A stretch of 64,000 nt of DNA. It comes from Nissolia schottii (Eukaryota; Streptophyta; Magnoliopsida; Fabales; Fabaceae). Positions 38,800-51,300 of the stretch are shown in pieces. The notes beneath the pieces were generated by a model. It saw nothing but the letters and a program-made list of their open reading frames with translations, ran no database searches and was not told the DNA's origin. Location of the stretch: contig QANU01029705.1 in NCBI GenBank assembly GCA_003254905.1, positions 117,073 through 181,072 of the forward strand. The letters are read 5' to 3'. The position numbers were made by a program, and so were the translations under genes. Position 1 is the stretch's first letter, and every line of letters starts with the position of its first letter.

Positions 38800-40580
38800 T
38801 TCATTTTTAAGAGTTTATTACTTGTCATGTATTATTGAAAATGTAAATTTTTTAAATTTAAATCCTTTAAAATAATGATCCAATTTAAAGAAAAAAGTTA
38901 AAATTTTAACTTTAAATCAATAAAGTAGAAATATGTATGATTCATATTTATCAATTGTGAATTTTTTTTTTATAACGAGATTATCGCTTTAAATTTTTTT
39001 GTACAAAAACTTTTGTACACTATCACTTAATCACGAGTTTTGAGTTTTGATTCTTGAAGATAAATCAAAGTATATAGACCAAAATCATAAAATAAAAAAA
39101 ACTAAACATTTAAGAAATACAACAATTATAGGACTATAACCTAAAAAATAAAAACTGCAAGGATCGATAATTAATTACAGGGATCAAAAATAAATTTTTT
39201 CACACTTATAAGGACTAAAATATAATACTTAAATTATAGGAGCTAAAACCAAAATCAGTAAAAATTACAGGGATAAAAACTTGTTTAAACATTTTTAGAG
39301 GGTATTTTTTTTTCGGGTCAGCAGATTACAATACACCATAAAAGAGGCCCAAGCCCTGATACTGATAACATTAGAATCCACTGTGGATCATATCAGACCT
39401 ATTGGGCCCTCGAACTGACCCAATAACATCTATATTTAGTAATAATTAATATAAACCCGAACTTTTTCAACCAAAAATATAAAAGCCGAACTTTGAATTG
39501 AAGCCAAAAAATAAAATGTTGAACTTTATACTGATAACTAGTTAAATACTTAAATTTCAAAAACTACAAAAGAAATACTTAAATTCACGTAAAAAAAAAA
39601 GAAATACTTAAGTTTTTATTTTGTTATCAAATAAGAATTTCTATTTCAATTAAAAAATTAATGATAGTCTCATGAATTAAGCAAAAAAAAGTAGATGTAT
39701 ATATTGTGAATTTTGTAACTATGAATAATTTTTACTTATTAAATTAAACTTTTTTTTTGTTTGTTCAACAAATTTTAAATAAAAATTATATTTTAATGAA
39801 AAATAAATCCTTAGTAAATTTGTAATAGTGAAAAAATATTTTCTTAATTGTTCTATAATAACAATTTTGGGTCTTGATATTGTTGAAAGAACCAACACAA
39901 GGTTAATCGAGTAGTAGGTAAAGACATCCCCCTTCTTAATGAATCTCGGATTTAAGATCCGAGAAATAAAAAACATGTTTTATGAGAGATAATCATAGTA
40001 CCCTGAACTGAATTAATCGATCTTATTATTCATAAAGTTTGAATATCAAAGTAAGGGGGAAAAAATTGTTGAAGAAGCAACCAATCTTAATATATGGACG
40101 AATCAATGTAAATACTATATGCCAATGTGTATTGTACTTAGGAAGTGTGAATTCATAAATTGAAAAAGTAAAAAAAAAAATTTAAAAATTTGACAAAATA
40201 TAAGGACTAATAGTAAAAATTTATTTACATCATTCACCATAATTGCATATAGTAATTAAAAATTACAGTCTATTTTATTTATAAATAGATATATATTCTA
40301 GCTGTGTTAAAAAAAAATCATAGTTTGTATACATTAATCAGTAATAATTAAGTATACGGCACGGTGGCGATGTTTACAAAGGCACCGACCTAGAACAACG
40401 AGATTTCAATTTTTTATTTTAATGTATCCTCTCAATTAGTTTTTTTTATTGATAGTTGTTAAGTGACATTTTACATCATCAATTAAAGCGATGTAATTTA
40501 TATATGACATAAATAATAAATAAATTGATGACAAGAGATGACATTTAACAATAAATTAAATTCAAAAAAATTATTTATTT
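38800..40580. other. Intergenic with decayed repeats, no gene seen
   Basis: 39050-39300 contains recurring acagggatcaaaaataaa / aaggactaaaatataata phrases like those inside legume MULE-type MITEs, but eroded. 39893-39965 (ccaacacaaggttaatcgag ... gatttaagatccgag) weakly resembles a tRNA-derived SINE head. 40456-40555 contains a loose inverted repeat (ttgttaagtgacattttaca / complement ttgttaaatgtcatctcttg). No gene is supported. Confidence 0.4.
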
Positions 40581-40581
40581 A

Positions 40582-40807
40582 GAGTCTTGTTACACGTACA
40601 CTAAAAAATATGTACATACATACACTTTATACTTATATACATAAAATTTATGTTTTAATGCATGTAATGTTTGTGCACTTAATTAAGTATAATTAAAAAT
40701 ATCATCTATAAGTTTGTAATGTTTGTACACTCATGAAAATAAAGTTTGTGTATTATTAATGGTGTATAGATAAGTGTATAAAATTGAGTATACATGTTAT
40801 ATTTTTG
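40582..40807. mobile_element. MULE-like MITE (226 bp)
   Basis: The left end is gagtcttgttacacgtacac. The complement of the right end is caaaaatataacatgtatac. A perfect 9-bp duplication, atttattta, flanks it at 40573-40581 and 40808-40816. The right terminus resembles that of the 1.85-kb element at 6506-8350 (caaaaatgcttcatgtacac), so both appear to belong to one family. The interior has atgtttgtgcac and atgtttgtacac motifs. Confidence 0.7.
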
Positions 40808-41254
40808 ATTTATTTATTAGTGATCACCTCGTGGCCTGTCTATATCTCAAGGCGGGTGGGTTGTGTCATCAATGATACGTTCATTAACGTACCAAATAAT
40901 GAACATTGTTTAATTAGCTGTATTTGCTGGTTCAGACAAAACACAGTCTACCCTTGCATCCTTGCTTTATCAAATCGCAAAATAAAGACATATTCCGGTT
41001 GTTACTATTTTATTGTTATTGCCCATCACGCTCTTTGGTGCATGGTGGGAGCCACATTTTCGTCACCACCCACCAATCACGTTTCAGGCATCGCTGTTAA
41101 AGTAGTAGTTTTATCTAATTGAACACTCTTTCGTGATATAGTGGCTTAACGTTAATTTGAACAGAATTAATCTAAGTCAGATATATCTCATCAGTTACTT
41201 CATTGGTTGTATCATGTTTTAATAATAGCAATTATTTTGATGGATTTTGTCTTT

Positions 41255-41350
41255 TTTTGTTACGGCTATGGATGCTCTTGCTAGCTTAGGTCATTTTGTG
41301 GATTTAAGTATTTACTCTTACGATTCTCCGCCGATCATGTGAAACGCATT
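41255..41350 (+). mobile_element. LINE 3'-end scrap (RNase H-like tail)
   Basis: A short translated stretch, AMDALASLGHFVDLSIYSYD then SPP, resembles the C-terminal tail of the RNase H-like domain in plant L1-type LINEs (typical A.ALA..G pattern followed by PP). No reverse transcriptase remains. The call rests on one short motif. Confidence 0.35.
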
Positions 41351-41359
41351 ATTTGGCAA

Positions 41360-42780
41360 GATGGTGTTACAGTTACTCATACAAGAGGGAATGAAATTGC
41401 TTACCCCAAAAAAAATATATCAATCTAAATTACCTCAATTTCAGCTTGTTGAACTTAATTATGAAGTGAATTTGCTATTTTTTTAATTAGTTTGATTAAG
41501 CATGTACAATAGTAGAACTAATTATACTTTACAATCTTGATTAAATAGCTCGGGCCAAGTCAAATATACTAATCCTGCAATTTGAATGAATTGATATCTT
41601 CAAATTTGTGTGCATGAAACTCGAGTCTAATTTTTAGAAATCCACAAAACATTCTCTTGAGCGTACTATGAGTAATAAGGTATCTCAATATTGCTCACTA
41701 GTCACTGCTTATAAGTTAGTACTTATTAAATTTATTAAATTTCCGATCCTATCCAGAAGAATTGATGAGATTTACGCCTTTTTTGTGTCGATCTAGAGCC
41801 AAGGAGATGAAAAATAATATATAAAGAAAATGTTAACGAGGGTTCTTAATATAATAAATTTTTATTAAAAAACTAAATTATATATATTTTTGAATAATAT
41901 TTACAGAATTAAAAACTTTAAAATCATTTTTGCTTCCTAAACCAAATGTCTTTAGGAATAAAAATATTGGTTAGCATAACCCATTTAATAATGACTATTC
42001 TTTGATTGATTGTAGTGGTTACCTAAAGTGAAATTCTTGACATGAATACATTATAATATCTTGGGAACAAAACAAAAAAGTGCCAGGTGTTGGCTGTTAA
42101 TTTATCAAGCATGAAACATTATGGGCATCAATACTCATCCATGATATGGTGCAAATGGTTCTTACTGGACAAGAATCGAGTGCTTGTTGTTACCCAAAAC
42201 CTTATCTGCTAGCTTAATTTCAAAGCTTTAGTTATCGAAGCAGCAGGTGTCTGATACTTAATTTGATCCATCTTTTATTGTTAAGGTAGGTGGGTGGAAA
42301 ATGGATCATAGTATATAGAATGTATTCTCTATAAGTCACACTTTTCACATGCCATTATTAAACCATATTTCTGAAAAGCATAAGATCGCCTATGTTAAAA
42401 TATATGGATTTGTTTCACGACTCACGACGGAAAGATATAAAATTAGAGTATACAGAGTAGAAAATTACCATGTGGAGATAACGAAGGACTTGAATTATGA
42501 AAATCGTGAATTCCTATAAGAAAATAAATTAAAAAAGAGTACCTAGAGGCTAGAGTTTGTATGGGGTCCGTTGGTCCATTCACTGTTGAATGGGTTTGAC
42601 GTAAGTTTGAGTGATGTGTATTGTTTTGTTGGCTCCATCGAACATGAACTGGGTAGTTATATGTAGCAAATTGGTCCGATCCAAAAGTAATAACTTAAAA
42701 AACTTTAAGGGCCATATGGCAAATAAAAATTATTATGTTTTTCTATTAGATTAATTATTTTTATTTATTAGATCTTTAAT
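41360..42780. other. Intergenic, no gene seen
   Basis: No supported gene, RNA gene or structured repeat. Confidence 0.4.
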
Positions 42781-42785
42781 GAAAA

Positions 42786-42995
42786 TTGAACATGGCCACC
42801 GCCACCGATGCCATCCCCACACCTGCCGAACTGAAGCTCATATATAGTTGCTTGCGCCACTGCCACCAACAACCAGAACCAGGAGTATATATAGATCTGC
42901 TTCTTCGATCTCATTCCACAGTCACGTCGTCGAAGAAGCCGATGACAGTCAGATCGAGGGAGGTAACGTGGCAACGCCTTGTCATATTGACTTAA
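42786..42995 (+). other. Short reading frame of unknown origin
   Basis: A 69-codon frame begins MNMATATDAIPTPAELKLIY and has a more coding-like composition (higher GC, PTPAELK) than its surroundings. It could be a captured or orphaned first exon. I do not recognise a family, and no promoter or downstream exon was found. Confidence 0.2.
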
Positions 42996-42999
42996 ATTA

Positions 43000-43095
43000 T
43001 ATATGCGGTAATAAGGTCAGGGTTCAATCTCCACCATGATAATGGACACTCGGTCGATACCCCCCGTCTGTCAATAATAGAATAAAAAAGGTACA
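43000..43095 (+). repeat. Possible tRNA-derived SINE fragment
   Basis: The stretch aggtcagggttcaatctcca contains a B-box-like ggttcaatctcc, followed by an A-rich end (aatagaataaaaaagg). No convincing A box or target duplication was found, so this is weak. Confidence 0.25.
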
Positions 43096-43099
43096 AGAA

Positions 43100-44930
43100 T
43101 TAATATTAATACAGATAACGTGCCAAATGACTAATGGGTGCATTCAAAAATTAAATTCAAATTGTACGTACGTAACTATGTATGAGCAACAAAATACCAA
43201 GTGATAATTGAACTTCATCTAAGTTGGAATATTAATGAAAAGTAATTAAATTTGATGTGGTGTCAGTTAAAAAAATCACGATTATTTAATTATATATTAT
43301 ATATTATCACATCATTATAAGGGTTTTAATTTTACACCACTAATTCAAAAATTTTACATAGTAATAAAATTCGGTTCAATGATTACACAAAATCATTTTA
43401 TGTTATTACCGTATTAAAATTAAATTTTGAAAAGTGAGTTACTTAAAGATATATCTTGAGAATAACTCATCAAACACTATTAACAGACTTATTAATGAGT
43501 AGACGAATCTCTCTTAATGGTTCTTTTATTGATGATAGTTTGTCTTACGGTATTTGGTTTAGTAGATTTGAACCTATTCATGCTACCAGGAATAACGATA
43601 TAAATGTTGATGATGTAGCTAATTTTGCTTTACTTTATAACTCTACAACTTAGATTGAACACCCTTCAAACTTTCTGATCCTTTTTTTTTTTTTGGCTGA
43701 TTTGAGTGAGCAATAAAATTATTTTTCCCATAAAAGAGAACTCATGAAAGAATAAGGCACAATCCTATTTTACAATTAAGATACCACAATTAAAATAATA
43801 AGAGAATTTGTCTTAGCATCAATAATCTTGTTGTATAACTTACAATAGAAGAAAGTTTGAAATAAATAATTCAATATGCATGTCTGAATCGTCACACAAA
43901 ACTGTGACATGATTGAGAAGCAAATATAAACTTCCCAATTTGCCCCAATTATTGTACCCCGTGGCATATAATACGTTGGACTGATAAAGACATCAAGGAC
44001 TTGATAACTCCAATGATAAATCAATTTTTTCTTTACTCAAAATTATTAGTACGCGAGACGTAAATTTTTCATTTATAAAACTCAAATTCAAGATTTTATT
44101 TATAAAATTTATAGGTATTGAATCACTTAAATCAAAGAAATTATTAATAAAATAGGTCAATTCTTAAGATCTCTCTCAGATAATTTATATATAATTTGAA
44201 AGCTTATGAGCTATTAAGAATGTCTCAATACAACAGAGGGAAGTATGATGAATATATAGAAGAACGATTGGATATGTTTTTTCACAATTGTCTTTATTCT
44301 CTTTAATTAATTTCTGGAAATTTGTGCTCAAATGTCCTTATTTATTGAGTTCATAAATTAAGTACATAAGCGTTGAGAAAATTTTAGGAAATCCCTCAAT
44401 CCAAAACTAATTTTTTTGTTGGGTGTTTAGACTCGTGATAATCAATTATGCCATAAGATAATCAGCTATATATTTCTAATGTCAAAAACAGGACTTGGCT
44501 AATGAAGGTATTAAAAGAAAAAATATTTCTCCTCAAGTCTCTCGAATGTTGACAATGTCTCAATTATTGTTGAGTTTTGGAGATGAGTGATTTTTATATT
44601 ATATTTATGTTACCACATATTTCAATTATGTTGATATATATTACTATTATGTTGATACTTACGTGATGTGTGAGCTTTACATAAGAGTAATTAAGCGTAG
44701 AAGAGAGAAAGTTTGCTTTAATAGAAAGTCAATATGACGTGACGAAAAGAGCGTGTAATTTGATGGAGAGAAAATGTGTTTCTTAATAAATATTAATATC
44801 AAGTGCATAAGTGTATAAAACTAAATAGAATAATTTTGTGTTCTTTCTTCTTAATATATGATGTATATCCGGTGTTTGGACATTATTGATGTCCAAATAG
44901 CAGAGCTCAGAGAATAAATAATGGCATCTC
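43100..44930. other. Intergenic, repeat-like, no gene seen
   Basis: Mostly AT-rich. 44640-44830 is an older direct copy of the arm at 45310-45480 (shared order: gttgatac..acg, atgagcttnca, gagaaag, aatatgangngatg). The 65-codon frame at 43456-43653 has no recognisable domain. Confidence 0.4.
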
Positions 44931-44939
44931 AACTTTTTT

Positions 44940-45500
44940 CAATAATATTTTTTGCACACCCTAAAATACAAACATCATTAATACCCTTAACGAGTGACAT
45001 TATGTGGGACTCTAAATAAAAAAAAAATCAATATCAAAATACTATCTCTCTGTCAAATCACTCTCTCTTACTCTCTATCTCCACTTTATCTTTAAAATAT
45101 GTGAATATCAACATAATAATAAGTATCAATGTAATAGAGATAAATGTTAATACAATGAAATAAGTATCAATATATTATAAATGTATCAACGTTATAAAAA
45201 AAACGTTAATACTTTTTTTTACAAATGTTAATATATCTTTATAATATGTTGATACTTGGAGAAAAAATATGTTGATACATATATCTATTACATTGATATC
45301 TATTGCTATTATATTGATATCTACGTAAGAATGAGCTTCATGCACAAGTGAGAAAGCGAGAGTAAATGAGAGAATTTGACTTAACAAAGAGATAATATGA
45401 TGCGATGGAAAAAAAAATGTAATTGAGGGAAAGACAATATTTTGAAAAGAATGAGAACTACTTACATTAATACATTTTTTAATAATTATTTATACTGCAT
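44940..45500. mobile_element. Fold-back (large inverted repeat) element
   Basis: The left arm (about 44985-45195) and the reverse complement of the right arm (about 45210-45480) share the same ordered tracts: actatctctctgtcaaatca against ttatctctttgttaagtcaa, ctctcttactctctatctcc against ctctcatttactctcgcttt, then repeated gtatcaatgtaatagata-like phrases. The centre lies near 45200. Arms of over 200 bp with moderate divergence suggest an old fold-back or MITE. The ends are not exact. Confidence 0.55.
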
Positions 45501-45905
45501 ACACGAGTGTTAGTACTCTAAGCACACAATAATTCCATCTAAGTAAAAATATACTTATTATATCTAATACAACAATTTCGTAATTTTCTTTAATTGTATT
45601 CATTTGTACAGGGTGTCCCGTGCTCAAAATTTTATTTTTTTAGGGGATTTACATCTCGGACGGGTACATAGCAGTCAGCAGTACCCGCCATTGTTGTGGA
45701 CCCCACATCTACTCGGCTCCCAACAATTTCTAAGTTTCCCCTTCCACTCCGACTCAGCGATCCTTTCTCTTCCCTGTGCCTATCTTATCCACGCGGTACA
45801 CGTCACCCACCCCTCCCCTCCTCCCATTCGCTTTAAATTTCCCCTCCTATGCTGCTCATTTTCGCTCCTTCTCCTTTCACGTTTCTACTTCTTCATTCAT
45901 TAGCC

Positions 45906-47327
45906 ATGGGATTTTCCACCCCTTTCGACTGCATCATCTTCGGTGAGTACATTCCTTAACATCCCCGGCCTCCTCAATTATTTCTCTCCAATATTCCCTC
46001 ATTAAATTTTTCTGAAGAATAATAATATAAAAAAAAAAACTACGCAGATTTGGACGACACTTTGTACCCATCAACCTGCGGAATTGACAAGTGCGTGAAG
46101 AAAAATATCGAGCTGTTCCTTATAGAGAAATGCGGATTCTCAGAGACCCAAGCCTCCACCCACCGAGTCGAACTCTTCAAAACCTACGGAAGCACCTTGG
46201 CCGGTTTACGAGTCAGTATTCATACTCTAATTACGCTACCTAACTCCAATAAGAAACCATCTCATCAAGTTTATTTCCTTCTTAATTTGTTTCCTGCAGG
46301 CACTAGGCTACAACATAACCGCCGAAGATTACCACAGGTAATTAATAGTTACAGCTCACATCAACCTTCGTTTACTTTTTCGCTCCAAATTTAACTTGCA
46401 ACCTTTCTCACAACCAAAAACAGTTACGTGCACGGAAGGCTACCATACGACGTGATCAAGCCTGATATTCAGTTACGCAACCTCCTCTCCAGCATCAGCC
46501 AGCGCAAAATTGTATAATTAACTTGAAATTAATCTTTCCTTTAACTCCAAATTATTACTACTATTAGCTTTCTAACACTCTGGAATTACATACTTGTTAC
46601 TTGTTTTGTTTTAGTAGATCTTCACAAATTCGGATCGGATTCACGCGATGACGGCGTTGGATCGGCTTGGGATTCAGGACTGTTTCGAGAAAATCATCTG
46701 CTTCGAGACCATGAACCCGAACCTGCCTAACGCGACCCGACCCGACGAGTTCCCGGTGCTCCTAAAACCGTCGCTGGACGCCATCAAGATCGCGCTCCAA
46801 GCTGCTGACGTGGACCCCCGTTGCACGGTACGGAAACGATAACGATGACGAAACCAACTCTTTTAGAGTTGTCGTTTTCTGACTGCGAAAACTAGACATC
46901 GATATCACGGATTTAATTATTAATAATATAATAAAGATTGTTTCGAAGACTGAAAAAATTGACAACGCTGTTTGTTATTTTTATATTGCAAATTGCAGTT
47001 GTTTTTGGATGACAGCGCTCGCAACATTGCCGCGGGAAAAGAAATGGGCCTACACACTGTTCTGGTAATTATCCAAAACGACGTCGTATATTAAAGTTGA
47101 AATAGAAACATGATTTGCTGATTTATTTGGGCTGTGATTATTTTTTTGTGAAGGTTGGGAAGACAGTGAAAAGCAAAGGAGCGGACTACGCTGTGGAGAG
47201 TGTGCATAGTGTTCCTCAGGTCATTCCGGAAATATGGGTAAGCGAGATGGACGGTGAGGATGAAAGGATCACACGTTCGAAGAGCGATTTGGACGCTGTC
47301 CTCACCACTGCAGCAGTAGGAGCCTGA
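45906..47327 (+). CDS. HAD-family phosphatase, SDT1/pyrimidine 5'-nucleotidase-like
   Basis: Seven exons: 45906-45942, 46048-46211, 46300-46337, 46424-46511, 46618-46827, 46999-47064, 47154-47327, giving 258 residues with all borders GT-AG. All four haloacid-dehalogenase motifs are present: I, DLDDTLYP with nucleophile Asp13 and Asp15; II, IFTNSD with Thr112; III, LLKPS with Lys159; IV, LFLDDSARN with Asp183/Asp184. The sequence (CGIDKCVKKNIE, GYNITAEDYHSYVHGRLPYD) fits the plant relatives of yeast Sdt1/Phm8, which dephosphorylate pyrimidine or other nucleoside monophosphates. The substrate here is inferred from family only. No targeting signal is seen, so it is probably cytosolic. The tail after about residue 215 is acidic and variable. 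The gene looks intact. Confidence 0.92.
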
Positions 47328-47329
47328 TA

Positions 47330-48117
47330 ATTCAGCACGTGTGTGTTTAGGGTGTGGGCTAAGGCCCCCTTTGTTTGTACACATCCAACTATGAACTACC
47401 CAAGTAATTAAGACCTATGTTAAATTGCCAATGACAAGGACAATGAAAATGGAATAAAAAAAAAATGTGCCCCCATATGATTCGAGCCATGCTAATCATG
47501 TGAATAGTCAGATATTAATGTCTATTGTCTGTACGAATTAAGAGTCGCCCACAAATAATCAAATTGTATCTTTCCCAAAAAATTGTACGCGGACAAGAAA
47601 GATTGTATCTTTCCAAAATATCCAGTGGTTAACATACAAGTTTAATTAATAGTATTATTATAAAGTGATCAATCAAAATCAATATTGTAATGAAAATGAT
47701 GGGTAAACAAATATTATAACGCAGGTGTCACGCAGTTCAATGTGATGTTTTCTTTTACGAGAGATGAGATCTTTCGATCTACCAAATATTCGATACACTT
47801 CGCTTCAAGTGCGCTACGAATAAATTTGGTTTATGTAAAATGTGATTAAAATTTGTTTGTTTAGGGTGGAATAACAGTTAGGCCAGTTTCCGTTTGTATT
47901 ATAAAACTTTGAATAAAGGCATTGGCTGTCTTACCAATATCAATTAATAAAGCATTTTAACAAACTGTACCCAAAAAACAATGCATATTAACAATGGATG
48001 TCATGATTTCGGATCAATGTTCATACATTTTTCAGACATAATTTAGTATATTCCTGCAAAATATGAAATCAACTTTAGCTAGCTTAATGTGTTTTTCTTT
48101 TTTACCTTTTTCCTTTT
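47330..48117. other. 3' flank and spacer, no gene seen
   Basis: Probable 3'-UTR of the HAD gene, followed by AT-rich spacer up to the retrotransposon. Confidence 0.4.
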
Positions 48118-48122
48118 TTGTG

Positions 48123-48341
48123 TGATAAAATGCAGAGAAGATGAAAAACCGAATTCTCAAATTGAATTGGGGCTTGAAGCTCAATATATATACAAGTCTC
48201 ATGAACTAGCTTACATCTCAAGCTACTTAACTAATCAATAACAAACTTAACTAACTATAACCAACTTAACCATCAATTAACTAAACTAACTAACACTCTT
48301 TCTACACAAGAGAACAAGCTTGAAAAGCTTGTGCTTATACA
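48123..48341 (-). repeat. 3' LTR of the copia element
   Basis: About 219 bp, bounded by TG...CA (tgataaaa ... cttataca on the plus strand). It is nearly the same as 52811-53028. Confidence 0.88.
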
Positions 48342-51300
48342 TTTTATTACCCCCCCAACCTCAAACTCAGTTTGCTGTTGCTTTTGGAGCATTGAAGATG
48401 CAGTCCCCTTGTAAATGTTTAGTAAGCCGAGTTTGGACAGCAAGAAATTGAAGCAACTTGGAGACAGGGCCTTGGTAAGATTGTCAGCTAGCTGTAGCTT
48501 GGAAGGAATTGGTAGCAAATTGAGGAAACCACTCTGCACCTTGTCTTGAATCAAGTGACAATCTAATTCTATGTGCTTGGTGCGCTCATGGAATGTCGGA
48601 TTACGAGCAATTTGCATTGTTGAACTGCTATCACAGCAAATGGTAGCTTTATTGGATTGATTGATGCCAAGATCAGTGAGTAAGTATGAGAGTCATTGGA
48701 GTTCACAAGTCACAACAACTAAGGCCCTATACTAGGCCTCACAAGATGATCTTGAGATGGTTGTTTGTTTCTTAGATTTCCAGCTAACCAAAGAGTTTCC
48801 AAGATAAACGCAAAAACTTGTGATTGATTTTCTTGTATCCACACTACCAACTTAATCAACATCACTATAAGCTTTCAATTGAATTTCAGAGGTCGGTGGC
48901 AAGAACAACCTGAGACTAGGGGAGGACTTGAGATACTTAACAACTCGAGCAGCAGTCTGCATATGGACAGAGGTTGGAGAAGCCATGTATTGAGCCAGTT
49001 GATTGATAGCAAAAGCAATATCTGGCCGTGTGGTGGTGAGATAAATGATCCTTCTAATTAGCCTTCTATAGGATGTAGAATCAGGCAAAGGATCCCCTAT
49101 GTCCTTGGCAAGCTTGTCAGAGGAATCCATTGGAGTAGTCACAGTCTTGCAGCCTAATAAACCTGCATCAGAGATGATCTTAAGGCAATATTTTCTTTGT
49201 GAAATGGCAATTCCTTTTGAACTGCGAGCAATTTCAAGTCCAAAAACAATCTTGAGCTCTCCAAGGTCCTTGATTTTAAACATTCCATCAAGGTATCCTT
49301 TCATATTAGAGATTTCAACCATGTCATTTCCTGCAAGTATAATGTCATCCACATAAACTAGCAAAGTTGTAAAGGACTTGTCACTAGATTAGGTAAAAAG
49401 AGAATGATCTTATTGGGATTGAGTGTAGCCACAGGATAATAATGCTATAGAAAGCTTGGAGAACCATTGTCTACTAGCTTAGTTCAAGCCATAAAGTGAT
49501 TTGAGTAACCTGCAGACTTGGTTAGGCTATTTGCTGTGAAATCCTTGAGGAAATTTCATGTACACCTCTTCATGCAAGTCCCCATGTAGGAATGCATTGT
49601 TGACATCTAACTGATGCAAAAATCAACCATTGATGGATACAAGGGACAACAGAAGTCCCATTGTTGTCATCTTGGCCATAGGGCTAAAAGCGTCTAGATA
49701 GTCAATGGCATGTGTTCGTGTGTATCCTTTGGCTACCAACATTGCCTTGTACCTCTCAATGTTGCCATCTGCTTTGAGTTTAATTTTGTAGACCCATTTG
49801 CACCCTATGGGAACTTTTCCTTCAAGTAAATCCACTAATTCTTAAGTGCAGTTCTGTTGCAATGCTGATATTTCAGCAGTCATGGCTTTCTTCCAGTAGG
49901 CATGCTTAATTTCTTGAGAATGGCATGTAGGCTTAGTGACATAGGAGAAATTAAGAGTGTAATTCTTATGAGAAGGGCCTAGCAAATCATAAGAGAGAAC
50001 AATTTGGATAGGATGAGTAGATGCTATAAGAGAGGATAAGTTGCCTGTTAATAAATTGCAATAATAATCCTTCAAGTAAGTGGGAGCATTTTTAGGCCTT
50101 GTTGATTTTCTAATTGTCAAATTATCTCCTTGAACCTGTGAAATATCTGCAGCCACTGTAGGAACGGTGGCAGGTGAATGTGTTTGTGCAATTAAGGTAT
50201 CCTCAACTCAATTTTTCAGTTGCTGTGGGCAAGATGCAAGTGGATTGAACATTTAAAAAAGAAGTTTCCTTGCAATGAAGATCAAACAAGAGAAAACCCT
50301 TTGTGCCAAACTTGTAACCCAAGAAAATGCATTTCCTAGCTCTCCTGTCTAATTTTGTCCTGTTTCTGTGCAAGGTTATTGAAAAAGCTAAGCAACCAAA
50401 AACCTTGACAAAGGAAAAATCAGGTTCATTAGCAAATAGAAGAGTGTGTAGGGTAGAATTGTTGAGAGATTTGGTAGGCAACCTATTGATTAAGAAAGTT
50501 GCATGTGCAATAGCAAAAGACCAAAAACAGTGAGGTTGGCATTTAAGAGATGTTGGTGCTCAGGCTCAACAATGGAATTTTGTTGTGGTGTCTCAGTGCA
50601 ACTAGTGTGATGAATAATGTCCTTTGAGGCATAAAAATCTCTGAGAAAAATTCAGGTCCATTATCAGACCTCACCTTCTTAACTTTGATGTTGAATTGAT
50701 TTTTAGCAGTGTTAATAAATTGTTAGAGGGAGAAAGAAGTCTCAATTTTGGACTTAAGGAAATATGCCCAAGTGTTCCTGCTATAATCATCAACAATGGT
50801 GAGAAAGTACTTGTGGCCTTGGAGCAGATACAGGTCCACATGCACTAACTCAAAAGGAGCAGCAGAAATTGAATTGCTAGTAGGATAAGGCAAAGATATT
50901 TGCTTAGCATAATGGAAAATGTCACAAGGAAAGGAAATATCATAAGCATTGATAAGAGAATTGCTATTATGTATTAATTGCGAAATCTTAGATGGTACAT
51001 GACCAAGTCCGTAATGCCAAAGATGAAAATTAGTTGCAGAAACAATATTGACAGCAACATTATTGACATGATTAGAAAATTTTTCTAATGAATTACAAAG
51101 AGTGGGAGTCTCTAAAACACAAAGCCCTTGATTAGCTTTAGCAACTCCAATCTTCTTCAAGTTGTGATTGTCCTGTATGATGCATTGATCATGGAACATA
51201 GTGAGATGACATTCTAGATTATGACAAAGCTTGGAGACAATAATAAGGTTGAAACTGAAATTAGGCAGATAGAAGACATTTTTCAAGTAGAAATTGCCAT

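Noticed and set aside
40784-41122. 112-codon plus-strand frame
   Set aside because: It begins inside a MITE, has no recognisable domain and no splice or promoter context.
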